This document shows, piece after piece, positions 1 through 5,266 of a DNA stretch of 6,568 bases; position 1 is the first letter of the stretch, and each line of letters opens with the position of its first letter. The position numbers were made by a program, and so were the translations under genes. The DNA is from an uncultured Clostridia bacterium (GTDB taxonomy: Bacteria; Bacillota; Clostridia; Oscillospirales; Acutalibacteraceae). Where the stretch lies: assembly GCA_946002045.1 (NCBI GenBank), contig CAMFYM010000073.1, positions 1 through 6,568 on the forward strand, written 5' to 3'. Under the pieces are notes generated by a model, which did no database searches, was not told where the DNA came from, and saw nothing but the letters and a program-made list of their open reading frames with translations.

Positions 1-1520
1 ACAGAAAGGAAAGCTTCTTTCTTATTGTAAGAGGAATTGAGGTTGGCGTTGTTTCGGGACTTGTTTGTGTTCTTTACAGATATGCCTTGTCCTTTGCAGA
101 GTCAGGCTTAATGAGTGTTCTTGATTTTATTAAGGGCAATCCCTTTAGAATTGCTCTTTGGTTTGCTCTGCTGATTGCAATCGGTGTTGCCGTGACTTAC
201 ATAAATAAGTGGGAGCCTATGGTTGCCGGTTCAGGCATACCACAGGTTAACGGCGAGGTTAAGGGGTATTTTAATCCTTGCTGGTGGAAAATAATTGCAG
301 GCAAATTTATCGGTGGCACTGCGTCAGTTTTCTCCGGGCTTTCTCTTGGCAGAGAGGGTCCCAGTGTTCAGCTGGGTGGTATGGCAGCAAAGGGTGTTGC
401 AAGAATTACAAGGGCAGACAGAACAACCGAGCTGCGTATGATTAGCTGTGGTGCAGGTGCAGGTATGTCGGCAGCCTTTAACGCACCACTTGCAGGTATT
501 ATGTTTGTGCTTGAGGAAATTCACCATTCCTTTGACAAAAGCGTTTTGTGTATGGGGATTGTGGCAACAGTAACTGCCGATTTTATTTCAAAGCTGTTTT
601 TCGGTCAAAGCACCACCTTTAATTTTGAAACGGTTAATTTTCCCCTTCGTCATTATTGGCTGTTAATAATCGCCGGTGTTGTGCTTGGCATTTCAGGCAC
701 GCTATATAATTTGGTGATGGTTAAGGCACAGGATTTGTTCAAAAAAATAAAGCTGCCTGTTCAAATAAAGCTGCCCTTAGTGTTTATCATCAGTGGTATT
801 GTGGGTCTTGTAATGCCTCAAATCCTTTGTGGTGGTCACACAATGGCAGACCTGCTTTTGCAGGAACGCCCTGAAATTAAGACGATAATTGTTTTGCTTG
901 TTTGCAAATTTCTTTTCGGTGCCGTTTGCTTTGCTTGCTCTGCTCCCGGTGGAACTCTTTATCCCCTTTGTATTTTAGGCTCATATTTGGGTGCAGTTAT
1001 TGGATTGGTGTCAATGAAGGCAGTTGGATTAGGTCCGGAATTTTACGAGGAGTTTGTCGTTATCGGTATGGCAGGCTTCTTCGCCTCCATTGTGAGAGCA
1101 CCGATAACAGGTATTATTCTTGTTTATGAACTAACAGGAGATATGAATAATATTTTGCCTTTGGCGACTGTCAGCCTTATCAGCTATGCCCTTTCAAATT
1201 TGATTGGGGTTCATCCCATTTACGAAACATTGCTTGATAATATGATTAAAAAGACAGACGATTCATCACACTTTAAGCAGGCAGACGAAAAAATAATAAA
1301 AACCTTTGTCATCCCTATTGGCAGTCCTCTTGACAGAAAGGCAGTTAAGGATATTGATTGGGGTAAGCATTGCTTGATAGTCAGTATTGAGCGTGATGAT
1401 GTTTCTATTACGCCAAAGGGAGATACGGTGCTAAAAGAAGGGGACGAGCTTGTATTCCTTGTTAGTCAGCGCCGTTTTTCAAAGGATAACAAAAGAATTG
1501 AAAAAATGATAACGGGATAA
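1..1520 (+). CDS. ClC-family H+/Cl- antiporter with C-terminal RCK_C domain (5' partial)
   Basis: This is a polytopic inner-membrane protein of the ClC family, which exchanges chloride for protons. The reading frame is open to the left edge (first full codon at base 3), and the residues before the TTG at 87 look like a ClC N-terminal helix, so the gene starts upstream of the window. Signature motifs appear in order: GSGIP (228-242, Cl- selective serine), GREGP (348-362, gating glutamate), a Glu-Glu pair in FVLEE (513-518, matching the proton-path glutamate of E. coli ClcA), GGTLYP (948-965) and the pore tyrosine of PIYETL (1221-1223). The proton glutamate points to an exchanger rather than a passive channel. 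After the membrane part, roughly bases 1290-1515 encode a soluble domain of TrkA-C (RCK_C) type, ending in a typical 'LKEGDELVFLV' strand. Such domains often bind small ligands, so cytosolic gating is inferred. The gene ends at a strong hairpin. Confidence 0.95.
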   Translation, partial: RKESFFLIVRGIEVGVVSGLVCVLYRYALSFAESGLMSVLDFIKGNPFRIALWFALLIAIGVAVTYINKWEPMVAGSGIPQVNGEVKGYFNPCWWKIIAGKFIGGTASVFSGLSLGREGPSVQLGGMAAKGVARITRADRTTELRMISCGAGAGMSAAFNAPLAGIMFVLEEIHHSFDKSVLCMGIVATVTADFISKLFFGQSTTFNFETVNFPLRHYWLLIIAGVVLGISGTLYNLVMVKAQDLFKKIKLPVQIKLPLVFIISGIVGLVMPQILCGGHTMADLLLQERPEIKTIIVLLVCKFLFGAVCFACSAPGGTLYPLCILGSYLGAVIGLVSMKAVGLGPEFYEEFVVIGMAGFFASIVRAPITGIILVYELTGDMNNILPLATVSLISYALSNLIGVHPIYETLLDNMIKKTDDSSHFKQADEKIIKTFVIPIGSPLDRKAVKDIDWGKHCLIVSIERDDVSITPKGDTVLKEGDELVFLVSQRRFSKDNKRIEKMITG

Positions 1521-1560
1521 AAAATGCGATAGAAGAGTAATTCTTCTATCGCAATTTTTT
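1519..1560. terminator. Bidirectional rho-independent terminator between the ClC gene and htpG
   Basis: A perfect 12-bp stem (1525-1536 with 1542-1553) closes a 5-nt loop, GTAAT. Six A residues (1519-1524) precede it and six T residues (1555-1560) follow, so it reads as a terminator from both sides. It starts at the ClC stop codon and lies 18 bases beyond the htpG stop, as expected for convergent genes sharing one terminator. Confidence 0.92.
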
Positions 1561-1578
1561 ATTATTATATATACTGTG

Positions 1579-3456
1579 TTACATCATTTCAGCAATAATG
1601 TCGGAAAATTCTGTTGGATTTTCAAGGTCAAGACCTGCAATAAGTCTTGCTGATGAATAAAGAAGCATTGTGTATTTAGCAAGTGCTTCATCATCTGCGT
1701 TCGCAAGCTTCTCTGCAACAGGGTGATTTGAGTTAATCTCTAACACAAGCTGAGCCTTGACACCTTGATTTGCACCGGGCATTGAATTTAGCACCTTCTC
1801 CATTTCAAGAGAAACATAACCCTCTGCAGTAAGGCTAACCGGGTGAGTTCCTAATTTGTTGGAAAGCTTAACGGCTGTAACCTTGCCCTCAAGAATATTT
1901 TTCATTTTTTCAAGAAGGTCCTTTGCGTCCTCATTCTTTTTGCTGATTATTTCCTTTTCTGCATCTGTGCTTAAATCTAAATCGTCCTTGCAGATGTTTG
2001 CAAAGTGCTTGCCATCGTATTCCATAAGCATTTGAATTGCAAATTCGTCAATCTCGTCTGTAAAGTAAAGCACCTCATAGCCCTTTTCCTTAACAGCATC
2101 AATTTGTGGCAGCAGAGAAATTTTCTCTGTGCTTTCGCCACAGGCATAGTAAATAACCTCTTGCGAATCTGCCATTCTGCCAACATATTCCTTAAGGGTT
2201 ACATATTCGCCATTTGATGAGCTGAAGAGCAACAAATCTTTAAGGCTGTCCTTGTCCATACCGTAGTTAGCATATACACCGTATTTTAACTGTAAGCCAA
2301 ACGCTTTAAAGAATTTTTCGTATTTTTCACGGTCGTTCTTCAGCATTTTTGCCAGCTCGTTTTTGATTTTCTTATCAATAGCCTTTGCAATAATTTTAAG
2401 CTGATGGTCGTGCTGGAGCATTTCACGGCTTATATTAAGACTAAGGTCAGCACTGTCCACAAGACCCTTTACAAAGCTGAAATAATCAGGGAGTAAATCG
2501 CTGCATTTGTCCATGATGAGTACACCGTTGGAATAAAGCTGAAGTCCCTTTTCATATTCCTTGCTGTAAAAGTCATAGGGTGGATTTTCAGGAATAAACA
2601 TAAGTGCATCAAAGGTTGCCTGTCCCTCGGTCTTTGTGTGAATAACTGCAAGAGGGTCGGTGTAATCCATATACTTGCTCTTGTAAAATTCGTTGTAATC
2701 CTCCGGCTTGATTTCGCTCTTTGATTTTCTCCAAAGGGGAACCATGGAATTGAGAGTTTCCATGCTGATTTCCGTAATATATTCGCCCTCTTTTTCAGGG
2801 TCGGGAACCTGGTGACTCATTTCCATAACAATTGGATAACGAATATAATCGCTGTATTTTTTTACAAGCTCGTCAATTCTGTATTGCTCAAGGTATTGTG
2901 AGTAATTTTCATTTTCATTATCCTCTTTAATGTGTAGCGTAATAGTTGTGCCAACACTATCCTTTTCGCATTCTTCAATGGTGTAGCCGTCAGCACCGGT
3001 TGATGTCCACCTATAAGCAGTGTCATCGCCGAAGGCTTTTGTAACAACCTCCACCTTGTCTGCTACCATAAACGATGAATAAAAGCCTACACCAAACTGA
3101 CCGATAACAGAAATATCCTCGGAATTGTCGCTGTGGGCGTTTTCTGCCTTAAAGCTTTGTGAACCGCTTTTTGCGATTGTGCCAAGATTGTTTTCCAGCT
3201 CCTGTGCTGTCATACCGATACCGTTGTCGGAAAGAGTTATTGTTCGGCTTTCCTTATCTAAATCAATTTGAATTTTAAAATCATTTCTTGAAAGAGTAAC
3301 CGAATCATCTGTTAATGACTTAAAATAGAGCTTGTCAATAGCGTCTGATGCGTTGGAAATCAGCTCTCTTAAAAATATCTCCTTGTGTGTATAAATGGAG
3401 TTAATCATCATATCAAGAAGCTTTTTTGATTCTGCCTTAAATTGTTTTTTTCTCAA
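1579..3456 (-). CDS. htpG: Molecular chaperone HtpG (bacterial Hsp90)
   Basis: HtpG is a homodimeric cytosolic ATP-driven chaperone that remodels client proteins. From the proposed TTG start it has 625 residues, the usual family length. The N-terminal GHKL ATPase domain (about 1-220) shows catalytic Glu31, the ELISNASDA box with Asn35, the SDNGIGMT box (Asp77, Gly79, Gly81), and the lid motif GQFGVGFYSSF. The middle domain (about 230-500) keeps the LYSNGVLI and LNISRE motifs, and a C-terminal dimerisation domain follows, without the MEEVD tail of eukaryotic cytosolic Hsp90. I chose TTG (3454-3456) because AAAGGA lies 8 nt upstream and the resulting MRKKQFKAES matches the family N-terminus. 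The ATG at 3463-3465 has no room for a ribosome site, and the GTG at 3484-3486 lies inside the operator. The gene is monocistronic here, with a promoter and CIRCE element upstream. Confidence 0.97.
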   Translation of the reverse strand: MRKKQFKAESKKLLDMMINSIYTHKEIFLRELISNASDAIDKLYFKSLTDDSVTLSRNDFKIQIDLDKESRTITLSDNGIGMTAQELENNLGTIAKSGSQSFKAENAHSDNSEDISVIGQFGVGFYSSFMVADKVEVVTKAFGDDTAYRWTSTGADGYTIEECEKDSVGTTITLHIKEDNENENYSQYLEQYRIDELVKKYSDYIRYPIVMEMSHQVPDPEKEGEYITEISMETLNSMVPLWRKSKSEIKPEDYNEFYKSKYMDYTDPLAVIHTKTEGQATFDALMFIPENPPYDFYSKEYEKGLQLYSNGVLIMDKCSDLLPDYFSFVKGLVDSADLSLNISREMLQHDHQLKIIAKAIDKKIKNELAKMLKNDREKYEKFFKAFGLQLKYGVYANYGMDKDSLKDLLLFSSSNGEYVTLKEYVGRMADSQEVIYYACGESTEKISLLPQIDAVKEKGYEVLYFTDEIDEFAIQMLMEYDGKHFANICKDDLDLSTDAEKEIISKKNEDAKDLLEKMKNILEGKVTAVKLSNKLGTHPVSLTAEGYVSLEMEKVLNSMPGANQGVKAQLVLEINSNHPVAEKLANADDEALAKYTMLLYSSARLIAGLDLENPTEFSDIIAEMM

Positions 3457-3470
3457 AATAATCATCCTTT
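3454..3470 (-). promoter_or_regulatory. Ribosome binding site that decides the TTG start of htpG
   Basis: On the minus strand AAAGGA (3470-3465) is followed by 8 nt and then TTG (3456-3454). The same AAAGG abuts the in-frame ATG at 3465-3463 directly, which leaves no usable spacing for that ATG. The TTG start also gives the N-terminus that matches HtpG relatives. Confidence 0.7.
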
Positions 3471-3479
3471 GCTGTTTAG

Positions 3480-3506
3480 TTAGCACTCTGCAACCTCGAG
3501 TGCTAA
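3480..3506. promoter_or_regulatory. CIRCE operator (HrcA binding site) upstream of htpG
   Basis: The sequence is a perfect match to the CIRCE consensus TTAGCACTC-N9-GAGTGCTAA, with arms at 3480-3488 and 3498-3506. HrcA binds CIRCE and represses transcription until heat shock. The element begins 5 bases downstream of the htpG -10 box and so covers the predicted transcription start, a position where a bound repressor would block initiation. It also lies in the htpG leader, where CIRCE can affect mRNA behaviour. Confidence 0.96.
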
Positions 3507-3511
3507 ATACT

Positions 3512-3539
3512 ATTATAGCCTCTATTTCCTAATTGTCAA
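3512..3539 (-). promoter_or_regulatory. Vegetative sigma-A promoter of htpG
   Basis: On the minus strand TTGACA (3539-3534) and TATAAT (3517-3512) both match the consensus perfectly and are separated by 16 bp. Transcription should start about 7 nt downstream of the -10 box, just at the edge of the CIRCE element. A consensus promoter held by a repressor fits heat-inducible control. Confidence 0.88.
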
Positions 3540-3608
3540 TACCTGGTAATAAAAAGTTAACATTTGGCTTGCCGAAACCTTTTATACATTATATATTATG
3601 AATCTTGC

Positions 3609-3644
3609 AGTAGGGAAAAAGACCCTACTATTTGTTATTTTTTT
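3609..3644 (+). terminator. Orphan rho-independent terminator-like hairpin in the spoVT leader region
   Basis: A perfect 7-bp stem, AGTAGGG (3609-3615) with CCCTACT (3623-3629), has a 7-nt A-rich loop and is followed by a T-rich tail (3631-3644). The T tail lies only on the plus-strand side. No plus-strand gene ends upstream, because htpG runs the other way, so the hairpin would end a short RNA or attenuate a transcript entering spoVT. A weak possible promoter lies just before it (TTGCCG 3569-3574, 17 bp, TATATT 3592-3597), which would give an RNA of about 40 nt. The rest of the htpG-spoVT gap holds only the promoter elements listed separately. Confidence 0.6.
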
Positions 3645-3668
3645 GCAAAAAATTCCATCATTTATTTA

Positions 3669-3697
3669 GAATATCCAAACTCTCCTTGTGCAAAATA
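3669..3697 (+). promoter_or_regulatory. Candidate forespore (sigma-G/F-type) promoter of spoVT
   Basis: GAATA (3669-3673) fits the -35 pattern of sigma-G/F promoters (GNATR). After a 17-bp spacer, CAAAATA (3691-3697) fits the CATNNTA -10 pattern at all but one fixed position. It would start transcription near 3704, about 20 nt before the ribosome binding site. In Bacillus subtilis spoVT is known to be transcribed by sigma-G, which supports the reading. The motifs are short and AT-rich, so a chance match is possible. Confidence 0.42.
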
Positions 3698-3702
3698 TTA
3701 CA
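3686..3702 (+). repeat. 17-bp element TTGTGCAAWATATTACA, copy 1 (before spoVT)
   Basis: This copy overlaps the -10 region of the proposed spoVT promoter and matches the copy at 4313-4329 at 16 of 17 positions. In this copy ATTAC-A-GTAAT (3698-3708) forms a small perfect palindrome over its right end. It could be a shared operator (SpoVT acting on itself is one candidate) or a shared promoter core. Confidence 0.55.
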
Positions 3703-3739
3703 GTAATGTGTATCAAAAATTTACAAGGGAGAATTTTTT

Positions 3740-4276
3740 ATGAAAGCAACAGGAATAGTTAGAAGAATTGACGATTTAGGCAGAATTGTTATTCCAAAGG
3801 AAATTCGCCGTTCCTTTAGAATTAAGGAGGGCGACCCACTTGAAATTTTTACAGATGCTGAGGGTGAGGTTATTTTTAAAAAATATTCACCCATTGGTGA
3901 GCTTTCAAATTTTGCAAATCAATATGCAGAGGTGCTCCATAAAAGTGGGGGACTGCCCATTGCAATTATGGACAACGACCATGTAATTGCCGTGTCAGGC
4001 TTAAGCAAGCGAGAGGTTCTTGAGCGTAGAGTTACAAAAAATCTTGAGGAGCTTATGGAAAACAGAGCTATTCACATTTCAACAGATACCGTGCCAAGCA
4101 TGAACGCCATTGAAGGCTTTGATAGAAAGGCAAATGTGGTTTATCCTATTATCTACGGTGGCGATGTAAGTGGAGCAGTTGCACTGATTGAGGAGGAAAA
4201 TAATGCTCTCCCCAGCGAAACAGATATTAAATTAGTTCAGGTTGCAGCAGCCTTTTTAGGAAAACAAATGGAATAG
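3740..4276 (+). CDS. spoVT: Stage V sporulation protein T (SpoVT), AbrB-type regulator
   Basis: SpoVT is a DNA-binding regulator that, in Bacillus subtilis, tunes the sigma-G regulon in the developing forespore. The 178 residues equal the B. subtilis length as I recall it. The N-terminus (about 1-50) is a swapped-hairpin AbrB DNA-binding domain with the hallmark DDLGRIVIPKEIRR and 'IKEGDPLEIF' segments. The rest (about 56-178) is the GAF-like domain that forms tetramers and may bind a ligand, ending in the conserved AAAFLGKQME helix. The ATG has an AAGGGAG ribosome site (3725-3731) 8 nt upstream. The gene is divergent from htpG. In bacilli spoVT is followed by a flippase gene and yabN, whereas here a YczE-like membrane gene follows. 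No clear terminator lies between them, so co-transcription is possible. SpoVT marks the host as a likely endospore former. Confidence 0.95.
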   Translation: MKATGIVRRIDDLGRIVIPKEIRRSFRIKEGDPLEIFTDAEGEVIFKKYSPIGELSNFANQYAEVLHKSGGLPIAIMDNDHVIAVSGLSKREVLERRVTKNLEELMENRAIHISTDTVPSMNAIEGFDRKANVVYPIIYGGDVSGAVALIEEENNALPSETDIKLVQVAAAFLGKQME

Positions 4277-4312
4277 CCTTTGTGCAAATTGCATAAAAAT
4301 ATCAATTCATTT

Positions 4313-4329
4313 TTGTGCAATATATTACA
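4313..4329 (+). repeat. 17-bp element TTGTGCAAWATATTACA, copy 2 (before the YczE-like gene)
   Basis: This copy differs from the one at 3686-3702 only at position 9 (T for A). It lies 36 bp after the spoVT stop and about 95 bp before the start of the next gene. A further partial relative, TTGTGCAA, occurs at 4280-4287 and runs into the small palindrome TGCAA-A-TTGCA (4283-4293). A promoter reading is weaker here: CAATATA (4318-4324) could be a -10 box with AAATA (4297-4301) at 16 bp spacing. Confidence 0.5.
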
Positions 4330-4342
4330 TAGGTAGAAAGTA

Positions 4343-4405
4343 GGTAAAACCTCTTGATTTTTTAAAAAGGAGTTATATAATGGTGGGCAAAGAGAGGTTT
4401 TAACC
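4343..4405 (+). other. Long-range hairpin in the leader of the YczE-like gene
   Basis: The 5' arm GGTAAAACCTCT (4343-4354) pairs with AGAGGTTTT-A-ACC (4393-4405) over 12 bp with one bulged A. The 38-nt loop holds a strong ribosome binding site and the start of a 7-codon reading frame; the 3' arm covers that frame's last codons and stop. CCTCTT in the 5' arm could instead pair with AAGAGG (4408-4413), overlapping the ribosome site of the main gene. Two alternative pairings are therefore possible, as in translation-sensing leaders. The function is inferred. Confidence 0.45.
4380..4403 (+). CDS. Possible 7-residue leader peptide (MVGKERF)
   Basis: AGGAG (4368-4372), extended by A residues on its 5' side, sits 7 nt before an ATG. 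This is the best-looking start signal in the neighbourhood, yet the frame stops after seven codons at TAA (4401-4403). It ends 18 nt before the ATG of the YczE-like gene and is in the same frame, so the intervening codons would otherwise fuse the two. It may be a regulatory leader peptide, or the old start of the membrane protein cut off by a stop codon. The peptide has no known relative that I recognise. Confidence 0.35.
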   Translation: MVGKERF

Positions 4406-4421
4406 AAAAGAGGACACAGAC

Positions 4422-5153
4422 ATGAAAAGATTTAAGGACGAAGCCCTTGGATATTTGAAAGATATGTTTGCTCAAAGCCATATGGCAACACGAACTATTC
4501 TCTCCTTTTTCAGTATCATAATTATGGGCCTTGGCATTTCTTTATTTTCAGTTTCCGATTTTGGTGTTGACCCCTATACTTCAATGAATATGAATGTAGC
4601 AAGTACATTGGGTGTCAGGTTCGGTACATACCAAATGATATTAAACGGTGCAATTACGCTGTTCGTTATTATCGTTGCTCATCGAGGCTTGGTGGGCGTT
4701 GGCACAGTAATCAATATGGTTGTTTGTGGATATGCCTGTGAGTTTTTCCAAAGCATAATTAAGCCCTTTGTTGAAAGCCATTATATCCTTGCAGTAAGAA
4801 TCCCCCTTCTCCTTGCAGGAATAGTAACCCTGTGCTATGCTTGTTCATTATTCTTCACAGCCAATATCGGTGTGGGTCCCTATGACTCTCTCAGCTTTAT
4901 GCTTAGCTCTTTTACGAAGATTCATCTTAAATGGGCAAGAGTCATAACAGATGTAACAGTAGTTTTAATAGGACTTGTTGTTAGTGGTGGACTTACAGCA
5001 TTGCTTAAGGGTGACCTGGCAGGCGTTAAGAACATCGGCATTGGAACGGTTATTACTGCATTTTGCATGGGGCCGCTTATCAGCTTTTTCAGTAAGTATG
5101 TTAACGAGAGGCTTTTTAATGCAATATGCAAAAACAGCCAACAAGGTTGTTGA
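4422..5153 (+). CDS. YczE/YyaS/YitT-type integral membrane protein
   Basis: This is a 243-residue polytopic membrane protein of the YczE/YyaS/YitT group; its substrate is unknown. Hydrophobic segments lie at about residues 25-45, 70-86, 92-112, 122-146, 174-190 and 205-223. The protein is built as two related halves: GVDPYTS (48-54) with GVGTVI (92-97), then GVGPYDS (150-156) with GIGTVI (206-211). The basic N-terminus (about 1-24) is probably cytosolic. The start ATG has GAGGA (4410-4414) 7 nt upstream. Neighbours are spoVT upstream, with no obvious terminator between, and a strong terminator downstream. The leader is structured and holds a mini-ORF. In B. subtilis YczE has been linked to surfactin production, but that role should not be transferred here. 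A job in sporulation is only suggested by position. Confidence 0.85.
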   Translation: MKRFKDEALGYLKDMFAQSHMATRTILSFFSIIIMGLGISLFSVSDFGVDPYTSMNMNVASTLGVRFGTYQMILNGAITLFVIIVAHRGLVGVGTVINMVVCGYACEFFQSIIKPFVESHYILAVRIPLLLAGIVTLCYACSLFFTANIGVGPYDSLSFMLSSFTKIHLKWARVITDVTVVLIGLVVSGGLTALLKGDLAGVKNIGIGTVITAFCMGPLISFFSKYVNERLFNAICKNSQQGC

Positions 5154-5216
5154 AATTATTTCTTCAGCCTTTTTAAATATACCAACCACGTTTTCACATA
5201 AATTTTTACCCCTTAT

Positions 5217-5265
5217 GAAAGAAGCACACTGTGTTATGCAGTGTGCTTCTTTCGTTCTTTATTTA
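5217..5265 (+). terminator. Strong terminator after the YczE-like gene
   Basis: A perfect 15-bp stem (5217-5231 with 5239-5253) encloses the 7-nt loop TGTTATG, and a T-rich tail made of TTTA repeats follows. The minus-strand side lacks a T run (it reads ATAAGGGG), so it should end plus-strand transcription mainly. The tail runs up to the stop codon of the convergent patatin gene, whose own terminator is not evident. Confidence 0.88.
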
Positions 5266-5266
5266 T

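Noticed and set aside
87..89. TTG at 87 as the true start of the ClC gene
   Set aside because: The frame is open to the left edge, and the residues upstream fit a ClC N-terminal membrane helix, so the gene is cut by the window edge.
324..527. Minus-strand 67-codon reading frame inside the ClC gene
   Set aside because: Antisense to a strongly conserved gene, with a Cys/Thr-rich low-complexity product and no ribosome site support.
902..1129. Plus-strand 75-codon frame overlapping the ClC gene
   Set aside because: Out-of-frame overlap of the conserved GGTLYP region; the product shows no domain-like pattern.
1977..3047. Several short reading frames on both strands inside htpG
   Set aside because: All overlap a full-length conserved htpG and have no signals of their own.
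3786..3986. 66-codon frame inside spoVT
   Set aside because: It lies within the conserved AbrB and GAF coding region and is a frame shadow.
4283..4293. Palindrome TGCAA-A-TTGCA just after spoVT as a terminator
   Set aside because: A 1-nt loop cannot form a hairpin and no T tract follows; at most it is a protein-binding half of the nearby repeat.
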